This document shows positions 49,018 through 57,489 of a stretch of DNA of 64,000 bases, in pieces; the first letter of the stretch is position 1, and every line of letters starts with the position of its first letter. The DNA is from Umezawaea sp049997955 (GTDB lineage: Bacteria; Actinomycetota; Actinomycetes; Mycobacteriales; Pseudonocardiaceae), in assembly GCA_049997955.1 (NCBI GenBank), contig JAEBDY010000009.1, positions 124,001 to 188,000 of the forward strand. Direction: 5' to 3'. The translations under genes and the position numbers were made by a program. The notes beneath the pieces are model-generated. The model did no database searches. It was not told the DNA's origin and worked only from the letters and a program-made list of their open reading frames with translations.

Positions 49018-50058
49018 TCAGCCCGCGATGCGCCGCATGGCCGAGATCGACCCCGGGCTCTCCAGGGGCACGATCTTGACCGGCACACCGTCGGTGGACG
49101 CGTGGACGACCTCCGAGTTGCTGATGGCCAGCGCGACGTGGCCGAAGCCGTTGTAGGCGATGATGTCGCCCGCGGTGACCTCGCCGCGGGTGACCGGACG
49201 GCCTGCCGAGCCCTGGCCCTGGCTGGTGCGCGGCAGGTTGACGCCCGCGGCCTGGTAGGCCTTCATCACCAGACCGGAGCAGTCCCAGACGTTGGGGCCG
49301 GTCGCGCCGTAGGAGTACATGTCACCGCGCTGGCCGAGGGCGAACGCCACGGCGGCGCCCGCCGCGCCCGAGGGCACCGCGATGTCGCTCATGTCGCCCG
49401 AGTCGGCCAACGTGGTCTTCTCGGGGACGGTCAGCTTGTTCAGCGCCGCCTTGACGTCCTTCTTCTGGGCGTCGAGGTCGGCCGCTCGCTTCTTGATGTC
49501 CTCGGTGATCTTGATGGCCTCGTCGTTGGCCGTCTTCGCGCGCTCCTGGGCCTCCGTGGCCTTCTTGGTCGCGTCCGAGGCCTGGTCCACCGCGCCGGAG
49601 AGCTTGTCGAGGGCCTCGAAGTTGTCCGAGGCGAGCACCCCGAGCGCGGACATGCGGTTGAGGAAGTCCTGCTGGGAGTCGCTGACCAGCAGCGCCGACA
49701 GCTGGTTGAACCGCGCGCCCTCGAAGGACGCCTCGGTGAACTTGTCGACCTGCTGGCGGAAGGTCTCCTCGTCGGCCTCCGCCTGGTCGCCCACCTGGGT
49801 GGCCGCCGCGACGTCGGCCGTGGCCTTGTCGAGCTCCTCCTGGTTCTGGGCCTGCTTCTCCTCTGCCTGCAGGAGTTCCTCGTTGAGCTTGGAGGCCTGC
49901 TCGGACAGCTCGTTGTACTGCTTCAGCGCCTCGGAAGCGTTCGCCGGGGTGTTCGGCTGGGCCACCGCTGACGCGGGGGCGATGCTCGCTGCCACGGCGG
50001 CAACCGCAGTGGCTGCGATCGCCCCGCGCATACCGCGCTTGAGTCGTTGCGACGCCAC
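49018..50058 (-). CDS. NlpC/P60 peptidoglycan endopeptidase (RipC-like, Rv2190c)
   Basis: A 346-aa secreted hydrolase. Signal peptide MASQRLKRGMRGAIAATAVA... cleaved near ASA-VA (about residue 33); long coiled coil (about 45-210: LNEELLQAEEKQAQNQEELD); C-terminal NlpC/P60 domain with catalytic Cys in NVWDCSGLVMKAYQAAG, His in GFGHVALAIS and the third residue in EVVHAS. It should cleave D-iGlu-mDAP bonds in peptidoglycan; the coiled coil suggests FtsEX-type activation. GTG 50058 has AAGGAG 12 nt upstream. A candidate c-di-AMP riboswitch lies in its leader. Confidence 0.92.
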   Translation of the reverse strand: MASQRLKRGMRGAIAATAVAAVAASIAPASAVAQPNTPANASEALKQYNELSEQASKLNEELLQAEEKQAQNQEELDKATADVAAATQVGDQAEADEETFRQQVDKFTEASFEGARFNQLSALLVSDSQQDFLNRMSALGVLASDNFEALDKLSGAVDQASDATKKATEAQERAKTANDEAIKITEDIKKRAADLDAQKKDVKAALNKLTVPEKTTLADSGDMSDIAVPSGAAGAAVAFALGQRGDMYSYGATGPNVWDCSGLVMKAYQAAGVNLPRTSQGQGSAGRPVTRGEVTAGDIIAYNGFGHVALAISNSEVVHASTDGVPVKIVPLESPGSISAMRRIAG

Positions 50059-50086
50059 AGTCGCGCATGTCTCCTTCGTGATGAAC

Positions 50087-50195
50087 CGCCAACCGGAAGG
50101 CTGACCGGACTCAAGGCGCGCCAAGCGCACCGAGCCCTCGCACAGCCCGCAGATCGATCTTGTCCGGCACGGCTCCCCGACGGGCCGATTCGGCG
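50087..50195 (-). ncRNA. Candidate ydaO-type c-di-AMP riboswitch
   Basis: On the minus strand the leader holds CGCCGAATCGGCC...GUCGGGGAGCCG near its 5' side and GUCCGGUCAGCCUUCCGGUU followed by GGCG at its 3' side. These follow the order of conserved ydaO blocks as I recall them (GUCGGGGAACCGAACC and GAACCCGACAGCUAACC..GUAGGCG). CGCCGA and UUGGCG can pair as the closing stem. The element ends 14 nt before the AAGGAG of an NlpC/P60 gene, the classic actinobacterial target. The GGGGUGAAUC block is poorly kept, so this is a candidate only. Confidence 0.45.
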
Positions 50196-50352
50196 GTGAT
50201 CCCGTGTCGTCGCCCAGGGTGGACGACCACCTGCCACGAGGTCTCGGCCAGGTTACGAAAAGTGAGCGCCCGCGTCCACCTGGTGATCGGGAAAAAATGC
50301 ACAAGCGTGACCTTGCCGCGCCCAGGGGCCGCACGAAGGGGTGAGAAAAGCC

Positions 50353-51717
50353 TCAAACCCGACCCAGTCGTGCCAGCAGGACGGCGGACGGCACCGGGTG
50401 CGCGCCCCTCCTGCGGACCGAGTCGGCCACCGCCCGGTCGGAGGTGACCACCACGACGGGCCGCCCCTCCGGCTCGGCGGTCACCAGAGCCCGGATCACG
50501 TCGTCCGCGAGCACTCCGGGATCGCTGAACAGCACTCGCACGCCACGGGGCGCAGCGGAGGGGATGGCGACCACGCCCGCGCCGTCGAACACCAGGGTGA
50601 CCTCGGCCCCGGTGCGCGCGGCCAGCACGGCGAGCTGGTGCACCAGCCGGTCGCGCTGGTCGGACAGCGGCAGGTCGGGGTAGCCGGTCTTGGTGACGTT
50701 GTAGCCGTCCACGATGAGGTGAACAGCGGGCAGGGCGAGCAGCCGGTCCAGCGCGGCCGGGTCCTCGACCCGGCCCACGGCCCCCTGCGCGGCGCTCGCC
50801 CCGCGCACGAGGTCGGCGGGACGCGGCCCCGCGCTCCCGAGCGCGAGTTCGCGGCGCAGGCCGTTGACCGCGCCGTCCAGGGTGTCCACGAGCAGCGCGA
50901 GCCGCACCTCGTCGGACTGCCGGGCCTCGCGGGCGGACTGCCGGGCCACGTCCGCGTCCGCCTCCGCCCGTGCCGCCTTGGCGCGTTCGGTCTCGGCCCG
51001 CTCCCGCTCGCGGTCGCGTTCGGCGGTCAGCCGGACCAGCTGCGCCTGCGTCTCGGCGCGCGCCTGCGCGACCTCCGACGCGGCCGACTCCGCCCGGTCC
51101 TTGGCCTCCTTGAGCCGCACGCCCTGCTCGCGCAACCGCTTGCGCAGGCGTTCCAGCTCGACCTCGGTCTCCTCGCGGATCTTCTCCGCGAACCCGGTCG
51201 TCCGCGCCCGCTCCTCCCGCAGTCGCTCCAGCTCGGCGTCCATCCGCTCGGCCCGGAGCACGGCGGCGTCCCGCTCCAGCCGCAACGCCGCGTCGCCCGC
51301 CCGCCGCGCCACCAGCTCCACGTAGTGCGAGGCCACCTCGTCACCGAGCAGCACCGCCGCCGCAGCGGCGGCCACCGGGTCCGACGCCGTCAGGTCCAGC
51401 GTCGACGGCCGGTTCTTGCGCAGCCACTCGACCACGGCTGTCCGGAAGTTCGCCGACGTCCTGAGCCCCGCGACCAGCGTCGACCCGCCCAACCGGGCGC
51501 GCTTGGTCGGCGCGAACCGCGCCACCGGCCGCAACTGCTGCGGCACGTCGACCTTCGCCATGTTCCCGAGCGCGTCGGCGGCCAACTCGGCCAACCGGGC
51601 CCGCAACCCGTCCGGCAGCCCACCCCAGTCCACAGTGGACTCGGCAGCGGACGGCGACTCGGCGTCCTCCAGGTCAGGGGCGGCGAGCTCGTCGGGTACG
51701 GGGTTCGGGTCGTGCAC
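50353..51717 (-). CDS. NYN-domain RNA-binding protein with long coiled coil
   Basis: A 454-aa protein. The N-terminal part (about 25-130) contains LPDGLRARLAELAADALGNM, RFAPTKRARLGGSTLVAGL. A highly charged coiled coil (about 145-275: EKIREETEVELERLRKRLRE, LVRLTAERDRERERAETERA) follows. The C-terminal NYN (PIN-like, YacP/Rae1) nuclease fold (about 305-450) has LIVDGYNVTKTGYPDL, VTLVFDGAGVV, VLADDVIRALV and VVVVTSDRAV with the conserved Asp residues. YacP relatives cut ribosome-bound mRNA. TAGCCT lies 6 nt before the GTG start, so the mRNA may be leaderless. Confidence 0.85.
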   Translation of the reverse strand: MHDPNPVPDELAAPDLEDAESPSAAESTVDWGGLPDGLRARLAELAADALGNMAKVDVPQQLRPVARFAPTKRARLGGSTLVAGLRTSANFRTAVVEWLRKNRPSTLDLTASDPVAAAAAAVLLGDEVASHYVELVARRAGDAALRLERDAAVLRAERMDAELERLREERARTTGFAEKIREETEVELERLRKRLREQGVRLKEAKDRAESAASEVAQARAETQAQLVRLTAERDRERERAETERAKAARAEADADVARQSAREARQSDEVRLALLVDTLDGAVNGLRRELALGSAGPRPADLVRGASAAQGAVGRVEDPAALDRLLALPAVHLIVDGYNVTKTGYPDLPLSDQRDRLVHQLAVLAARTGAEVTLVFDGAGVVAIPSAAPRGVRVLFSDPGVLADDVIRALVTAEPEGRPVVVVTSDRAVADSVRRRGAHPVPSAVLLARLGRV

Positions 51718-51816
51718 CGGTACAGGCTACGGCTGCGACACGGCCGCGACTCCGTCGCGGCGGCTCTGCCGACTCATGGCGGCCGAGCCGCCGCCTCCGG
51801 AGGAGCGGCCGAAAAA

Positions 51817-51839
51817 CTGTCGTACCCCTCGATTAGCTT
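51817..51839 (+). promoter_or_regulatory. PafBC-type promoter of the DEDDh-UvrC-like gene
   Basis: CTGTCGTAC (51817-51825), 8 nt, TAGCTT (51834-51839). The TGTCG core, exact N8 spacing and TANNNT -10 fit the RecA_NDp pattern; the 3' part of the -35 is diverged. The GTG start codon lies 8 nt downstream, as for lhr, so a leaderless damage-inducible transcript is predicted. Confidence 0.55.
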
Positions 51840-51847
51840 TCCCTGCT

Positions 51848-53551
51848 GTGAACGCGCAACTCTCGTTCGACGAACTGGGGACCCCTCTTCGCGACACGAC
51901 GTTCGTGGTCTTCGACCTGGAAACCACCGGGGGCAGCGCGAACGACGACGCGGTCACCGAGATCGGCGCCGTGAAGATCCGCGGCGGCGAGGTGCTGGGC
52001 GAGTTCGCGACGCTGGTGGACCCCGGCCGGGGCATCCCGCCGCAGGTGGTGGCCTTGACGGGCATCACCCAGCTGATGGTGACCGGCGCTCCTCGGATGG
52101 ACGAGGTGCTGCCCGCGTTCCTGGAGTTCGCGGCGGGCGCGGTGCTCGTGGCGCACAACTCCGGGTTCGACGTCGGGTTCATGAAGGCCGCCTGCGAACG
52201 CCACGGCTACCGGTGGCCGAAGCCGAGCGTGGTGTGCACGGTCCGGCTGGCCAGGCGCGTGCTGAGCCGCGACGAGGCGCCGAGCTGTCGGCTGGGGGCG
52301 TTGGCGCAGCTGTTCGGCACCGCCACCACGCCCACGCACCGCGCGCTGGACGACGCCCGCGCCACCGTGGAGGTGCTGCACAGGCTCCTGGAGCGGGTGG
52401 GGCCGCTCGGCGTGCAGTCGCTGGAGGAGCTGCTGGCGTACCTGCCGGAGGTGACACCGCAGCAGCGGCGCAAGCGCGAGATGGCCGCCCACCTCCCCCA
52501 CGAGCCGGGCGTCTACCTGTTCCGCGGGCCGAACGAGGAGGTGCTGTACGTCGGCACGGCTTCGGATCTGCGCAAACGCGTGCGGCAGTACTTCACCGCC
52601 AGCGAGGGGCGGGCGCGGCTGCGGGAGATGGTCGCGCTGGCCGTGCGGGTCGACTCGGTGTCGTGCGCGCACTCCCTGGAGGCGGAGGTGCGGGAGCTGC
52701 GGCTGCTGGCCGCGCACAAGCCCGCGTACAACCGGCGCTCGAAGAACCCCCAGAACGCCTGGTGGCTCACGTTGACCGACGAGGCGTACCCGAGGCTGTC
52801 CATGGTGCGGGAGGCCCGCACGGGCGCGCTGGGGCCGTTCCGCTCGCGCCGCGCGGCGGAGACGGCGGCGGACGCCGTGCTGGAGGCGCTGCCGATCCGG
52901 GCGTGCACGCAGCGGATCCCGCTGAAGGCGCAACGCGGGACGCCCTGCGCGCTGCACGAGCTGGGGCGGTGCGCGGCGCCGTGCGCGGGGAAGCAGTCCG
53001 CCTCGGAGTACTCGCCCGCCGTGGACTCGCTGCGGGAGTTGATCGCCGGGCAGGACGTGGCGCCGTTGCACGGCTTGGTGGCCCAGCTGGACGACTACGC
53101 CAAGGCGCACCGTTTCGAGGAGGCCGCCGGGCGTCGGGACCGGCTGGCGAACCTGGTGCGGGTGCTGGACCGGGGGCAGCGGCTGGCCGCCCTGGCGGCG
53201 TTGCCCGAGGTGGTGGCGGCTCGGCCCGACCGTGAGGGCGGGTGGGAGTTCGCGGTGATCCGGTACGGGCGGTTGGCGTCCGCCGGGGTGGCGCGGCGGG
53301 GTGAGCGGTACCTGCCGGTGGTGGACGCCCTGGTGGCTTCGGCGGAGACCGTGGTGCCGGTGGACGGTCCGTTGAGGGGGGCGTCGCCGGAGGAGGCCGG
53401 GTTGGTGCTGCGCTGGCTCAACCAGGCCGGGACGAGGCTGGTGCGGTGCGAGCACCCGTGGACCTCGCCCGCGGCCTCGGCCGCCAGTTGGCGGGAGTGG
53501 GTGGACCTGGCGGACGCCGGCCGGGACCAGTACCGGGAGTACGACCACTGA
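51848..53551 (+). CDS. DEDDh exonuclease fused to UvrC-like GIY-YIG module
   Basis: A 567-aa fusion equivalent to Rv2191. N-terminal DnaQ-type 3'-5' exonuclease (about 15-195): FVVFDLETTGGS (D, E), VLVAHNSGFDVGFM (D) and HRALDDARATVEVLHRLL (H, D). Middle GIY-YIG endonuclease (about 215-300): HEPGVYLFRG, LYVGTASDLRKRVRQYFTAS. Then a UvrC-like region with GRCAAPCAGKQS (Cys cluster) and a UVR helix pair (YAKAHRFEEAAGRRDRLANL). The C-terminal RNase H-like and HhH parts of UvrC are reduced or absent. A combined nick-and-degrade repair role is inferred. GTG 51848 is set by the promoter. Confidence 0.9.
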   Translation: MNAQLSFDELGTPLRDTTFVVFDLETTGGSANDDAVTEIGAVKIRGGEVLGEFATLVDPGRGIPPQVVALTGITQLMVTGAPRMDEVLPAFLEFAAGAVLVAHNSGFDVGFMKAACERHGYRWPKPSVVCTVRLARRVLSRDEAPSCRLGALAQLFGTATTPTHRALDDARATVEVLHRLLERVGPLGVQSLEELLAYLPEVTPQQRRKREMAAHLPHEPGVYLFRGPNEEVLYVGTASDLRKRVRQYFTASEGRARLREMVALAVRVDSVSCAHSLEAEVRELRLLAAHKPAYNRRSKNPQNAWWLTLTDEAYPRLSMVREARTGALGPFRSRRAAETAADAVLEALPIRACTQRIPLKAQRGTPCALHELGRCAAPCAGKQSASEYSPAVDSLRELIAGQDVAPLHGLVAQLDDYAKAHRFEEAAGRRDRLANLVRVLDRGQRLAALAALPEVVAARPDREGGWEFAVIRYGRLASAGVARRGERYLPVVDALVASAETVVPVDGPLRGASPEEAGLVLRWLNQAGTRLVRCEHPWTSPAASAASWREWVDLADAGRDQYREYDH

Positions 53552-54495
53552 GGCTGTGCCCGTGGACCGTCTGAAAGCACTCAAGTCCCAGATCGGACCG
53601 GGCCTGCTCGTGGTGAGGGCTTGGAGGGGGCCTCGGTCTGGCTCGCGGCCCAACCCGCCCACGACGCGACCGGGGTCGAGCGCGGTTCGACCCCACTCCC
53701 GGTCTCACCCCGATCCCCGGCGAACCGGGGTGGGACCGACAACTGCCGGCTTCACCACCAAACCGACGGCAGGCCGGAGGTCTCCCGCTCGCAACAACCC
53801 CCATTACCTTCTTCCCAGCTCCTGACCAGGGAGTCGTGGTCGCCAGGCCCGACATGACCGACACCCCCAGTCGAACGCTGGAAACGCCTGCACGACGGGC
53901 CCTGCCCAGCAGCGAGCCGAAACCGCGGGCGTTGTTCGACAAGCCCGCCGTGCATGGACCGCTGCTGGTGGTGGTCGATCAGCCGACCACGATCGAAGCG
54001 TCGCGCGCGAACGCGGCTCTTCGAGTCCGCAGGCGTGCGGGGCCGGGTGGGTCTCGGTGCGGCAGCCTCGCGGTCTTCGTGGGGATGTCGCGGATCCCTC
54101 TCCGGACTCGCGCCGGGGTCAGCCGGGCCGGTTCCGGTGGGGCGTCGGCACGGACGACGCAGATCGGCGACCACCGCACGAGCCGCGGCCGAGCCCATCG
54201 ACGAGGCCACCAGCGTGCCGGCCTGGTCGAAGACACCTCCGACGACCAGGCTCGCGCGGAAGTCGCGGCGGAGACGCCTCCGGTCGTGGCCGAGGCGACC
54301 GTGAACAAGTGGGCCATCGCGACGGCGTCCCGACCCTGACCTCGGTCGTGGTCGAAAGATCCACCGGCGCCGACGCGCACCTGCGTCCGGTGGTCTGTCG
54401 GCCACGCCGACGACTTCTGTCGAATAGGCGGAAAGCCTTTGGCCGGCCGTTGTTTCGGAGTCGGAGTGTCGGACCCCTTCCCTACGATTTTCGCC
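53552..54495. other. 944-bp gap with transposase debris
   Basis: No intact gene. Frames on both strands are Arg/Pro/Ser-rich and do not show normal domain patterns. The one recognisable piece is an IS110-type transposase fragment at 53878-54000. The stretch 54003-54490 is unresolved and could be further decayed insertion-sequence DNA. Confidence 0.6.
53878..54000 (+). pseudogene. IS110-type transposase fragment
   Basis: In one frame WKRLHDG, then after a frame change ALPSSEPKPRALFDKPAV and HGPLLVVVDQPTTIEA. These align with the IS110 N-terminal pattern GKRLHDRALPNDEP..LFDKLAAHGPLLVVVDQPATIGAL. The similarity ends abruptly at about 54000 where AYLPG and the AKTDARDA block should follow. It is a short remnant; the assignment is from memory of the family. 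Confidence 0.45.
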
Positions 54496-55325
54496 ATGAG
54501 CTCAGAGATTCCGGATCGCCTGACCCCGTTCCACGACAAAGCGATCGCGCAAGGAATTCCCGCTGCCGACGTGGAGCGGTGGCTGGCCATCGCGCGCCCC
54601 TGCGCGACGCTGACGCCGGGAGGTGACGGACCGGTCGTGGGTCGTTTCGGCGGTCCACTCCTGCTCCCCGCCGACACCCCGGTTCCCGTCCACCCGTTCA
54701 TCGCCTCCATCGACCTCGCGGCCCTGCCCACCGACGCGACGGACCTCCGCTGCCTTCCGACGGACACCTGCTGCTGTTCGGCTTCCCGGAAGACGACACC
54801 CACGACAGGGGCGGCGTGGTGCACGTGCCCGCCGGCGCGACCGTGGTGGAGCGGGACAAGCACTTCTCGTCCGGGCACGACGTCGACGTCGACGACCTTC
54901 CTCAGGGGCCGCTCGTGGCCCTGTCGGACGTGTCGCTGCCCTACCACGGGATGGTCGGCCTCCCCGAGGAGCCGTGGCGTCCGCTCCCAGGGCATCCCCG
55001 TTCCCAGGAACTCGTCGATGTCTGGAATGCCACCTGTCGTGAGATCGATTTCTGGGGATCGCTCCAGATCGGCGGCTACTCCAACCAGGAAGCCGTCGGA
55101 ACCGACCCGGTCGCCGATGCCATGTCGGAAGCCCTGGAGGCGGCGGAGGCGGGCCGACTGGAGTGGCCGGTCTCGGGTGACGTCTCGGACTGGGTGCTCC
55201 TCGCCGATTGGCACCTCGAGATCCAGGGCGTCGAGGGCGCTACGGTCCACTGGTCGATCCAGCGCGAAGACCTGGTCGCGCGGCGCTTCGACCGCACGAT
55301 CACCACGATGTACTGGAACCCCTGA
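54496..55325 (+). pseudogene. DUF1963 (YwqG-like) gene broken by a one-base frameshift
   Basis: The reading begins MSSEIPDRLTPFHDKAIAQG and shows GRFGGPLLLPADTPVPVHPF and IASIDLAALPTDATDLRCLP. At about 54757-54759 the homologous reading jumps frame to DGHLLLFGFPEDDTHDRGGV, VHVPAGATVVERDKHF, SLPYHGMVGLPEEPW and ends LLADWHLEIQGVEGATVHWS...TTMYWNP. Restoring one base after CTTCC gives an unbroken ~276-aa DUF1963 protein. Either a recent inactivating deletion or a sequencing error; the otherwise intact second half favours a young event. The function of DUF1963 is unknown. Confidence 0.8.
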
Positions 55326-55482
55326 TCCGTCCTGCGGTCACGACAGGAGGCGGTGGTGCGGTGCTCGATGATCCGCACCACCAGCGGCGACCGACGCGAA
55401 CGCGGTCCACCAGCCCTCCGGAGCGCCGCGCAACCGCCTGCCCTCTAGCATTGCCCGCACACCATCTGACTAGGAGGACCCA

Positions 55483-55767
55483 GTGATCAACGCGATCGTG
55501 CTGATCCAGGCCGCTGCCGAATCCATCCCCGAGGCAGCGCAGACGATCGCCGAGATCGACGGCGTCACGGAGGTGTACTCCTGCGCGGGTGACGTCGACC
55601 TGATCGCCATCGTGAAGGTGGGGCGGCACGAGGACCTGGCGGAGTTGGTGCCCGGTCAGATCAGCAAGGTGCCCGGCGTGCTGAACACGGACACGCACAT
55701 CTCGTTCCGGTCCTACTCCAAGCGCGACACCGAGGCCGCGTTCTCGATCGGTCTCGAAGAGGGCTGA
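55483..55767 (+). CDS. Stand-alone Lrp/AsnC ligand-binding (RAM) domain protein
   Basis: A 94-aa protein that is only the C-terminal RAM domain of Lrp/AsnC regulators: INAIVLIQAAAESIPEAAQT, IAEIDGVTEVYSCAGDVDLI, AIVKVGRHEDLAELVPGQIS and the GVLNTDTHISFRSYS strand. It lacks the DNA-binding helix-turn-helix. Such proteins form dimeric beta-barrel rings that sense amino acids and may interact with full-length Lrp proteins. AGGAGG lies 7 nt before GTG 55483. Convergent with qcrB. Confidence 0.9.
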   Translation: MINAIVLIQAAAESIPEAAQTIAEIDGVTEVYSCAGDVDLIAIVKVGRHEDLAELVPGQISKVPGVLNTDTHISFRSYSKRDTEAAFSIGLEEG

Positions 55768-55773
55768 GCACAG

Positions 55774-55817
55774 CGCGAAGGGGCCCCGCACCGAAGTGGT
55801 GCGGGGCCCCTTTCGCG
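55774..55817. terminator. Bidirectional terminator (RAM-domain gene / qcrB)
   Basis: CGCGAAGGGGCCCCGCACC (55774-55792), loop GAAGT, and GGTGCGGGGCCCCTTTCGCG (55798-55817). It is a 19-bp stem with a single bulged T, lying between two convergent stops 57 nt apart. Confidence 0.85.
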
Positions 55818-55824
55818 TCGAAGG

Positions 55825-57489
55825 TCAGGCGTCGGGCTGCCGCGGCTTGCCCGCGAGTTCGCCCGGCATGTTCTCGGCGGAGATCTCCTCCGAGACGCCG
55901 TGCGCCTTGCGGGCGTTGAGCAGCGCGGTGGTCTCCTCCGGGGAGTCCGGGGTGAGGAAGCTGCCGGTGACCGGCTGGCCAGCGGAGCCGAGCTTGTTCA
56001 TCTTCTTGGGCACCGAGGCGCCCTGGTAGACCAGCGGCAACGGGTGGCCGTGGTCGTCCACAGGGCCGAGGGGCTGGTGGACCTCGATGAACTCGCCGTG
56101 CGGGAGGCGCTTGATGATGCCGGTCTCGACGCCGTGCTCCAGCACCTCGCGGTCGGCGCGCTGGAGACCCAGGCACAGGCGGTAGGTGAGGTAGTACGCC
56201 AGCGGCGGCACCAGCAGCATGCCCACCCGGCCGACCCACGTCAGCGCGTTGAGGGAGATGTCGAACTTCATCGCGATGATGTCGTTGCCGCCCGAGAGCA
56301 GCAGGACCATGAAGAACGAGATCGCCATCGCGCCCAGCGCGGTGCGCACCGGGACGTCGCGCGGACGCTGGAGCAGGTTGTGGTGCGCGTAGTCCTTGGT
56401 CAGGCGCTTCTCGATCCACGGGTAGACCGCGGCGATGCCGGTCAGCAGCGGCAGACCGAGCAGGAACGGCAGGAACGCCGCCGGAACCGTGTAGTTGCCG
56501 AGGTACAGCTCCCACGCGGGCCACAGGCGGATCAGACCGTCGGTCCAGCCCATGTACCAGTCGGGCTGGACGCCCGCGGACACCTGCGCCGGGTTGTACG
56601 GGCCGAAGTTCCACACCGGGTTGATCTGGAAGACGCCGCCCATGATCGCGGTGATCGCGATGACCACGGCGAAGAAGCCGCCGCCCTTGGCCGCGAACAC
56701 CGGCATGATGCGCACGCCGACGACGTTGGTCTCCTTGCGGCCCACGCCGGGGAACTGCGTGTGCTTCTGGTACCAGACCAGCGCCAGGTGGACCGCCACG
56801 AGACCCAGGATGATCGCGGGGATCAGCAGGATGTGCAGCGTGTAGAACCTGGGGATGATCTCGGTGCCGGGGAACTCGCCGCCGAACGCCAGCCAGTTGA
56901 TCCAGGTGCCGACCACGGGGAACGAGATCAGCAGTGCCGCCATGACGCGGAGGCCGGTGCCGGACAGCAGGTCGTCGGGGAGCGAGTAGCCGAGGAAGCC
57001 CTCGATCGCGCCGAGCATGAACAGCAGGATGCCGATGACCCAGTTGATCTCACGCGGGCGGCGGAACGCGCCGGTGAAGAAGATCCGGAACATGTGCACG
57101 ACGATCGCGGCCATGAACAGCAGCGCGGCCCAGTGGTGCACCTGCCGGACGAACAGACCGCCGCGGACCTCGAAGGAGATCTGCAGGGTCGACTCGAACG
57201 CGCGGGACATCTCGATGCCCTGGAGGTTCGTGAACGAGCCGTTGTAGACGACCTCCTCCATGGAGGGGTCGAAGAACAGCGCCAGGTACGTGCCGGACAG
57301 CAGCAGGATGATGAAGCTGTAGAGCGCGATCTCCCCGAGCAGGAACGACCAGTGCGTCGGGAAGACCTTGTTCAGCTGCTTCCGCATGCCGCCTGCGAAG
57401 TGGTAACGCTCGTCCGCGGCCTTGGCGGCCCCGCCTGCCGCGCGAGCGGCAGCGTTGGGCTGCTTCGTCGGAGTGGTGATGGCACTCAT
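55825..57489 (-). CDS. qcrB: Cytochrome bc1 complex cytochrome b subunit
   Basis: A 554-aa membrane subunit of the bc1 complex oxidising menaquinol. Haem b ligands are in VRQVHHWAALLF...VVHMFR and FYTLHILLIPAIIL...VAVHLALV; the Qo-site PEWY equivalent is PDWYMGWTDG, the usual actinobacterial form. An extended cytoplasmic C-terminus (about 130 aa, ETGIIKRLPHGEFIEVHQPL) is typical of bc1-aa3 supercomplexes. The ATG overlaps the qcrA stop (ATGA). Last gene of the ctaE-qcrCAB operon. Confidence 0.97.
   Translation of the reverse strand: MSAITTPTKQPNAAARAAGGAAKAADERYHFAGGMRKQLNKVFPTHWSFLLGEIALYSFIILLLSGTYLALFFDPSMEEVVYNGSFTNLQGIEMSRAFESTLQISFEVRGGLFVRQVHHWAALLFMAAIVVHMFRIFFTGAFRRPREINWVIGILLFMLGAIEGFLGYSLPDDLLSGTGLRVMAALLISFPVVGTWINWLAFGGEFPGTEIIPRFYTLHILLIPAIILGLVAVHLALVWYQKHTQFPGVGRKETNVVGVRIMPVFAAKGGGFFAVVIAITAIMGGVFQINPVWNFGPYNPAQVSAGVQPDWYMGWTDGLIRLWPAWELYLGNYTVPAAFLPFLLGLPLLTGIAAVYPWIEKRLTKDYAHHNLLQRPRDVPVRTALGAMAISFFMVLLLSGGNDIIAMKFDISLNALTWVGRVGMLLVPPLAYYLTYRLCLGLQRADREVLEHGVETGIIKRLPHGEFIEVHQPLGPVDDHGHPLPLVYQGASVPKKMNKLGSAGQPVTGSFLTPDSPEETTALLNARKAHGVSEEISAENMPGELAGKPRQPDA

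Noticed and set aside
54003..55250. Minus-strand open frame of 423 aa across the DUF1963 region
   Set aside because: It is antisense to the readable DUF1963 halves and to transposase debris and shows no domain.
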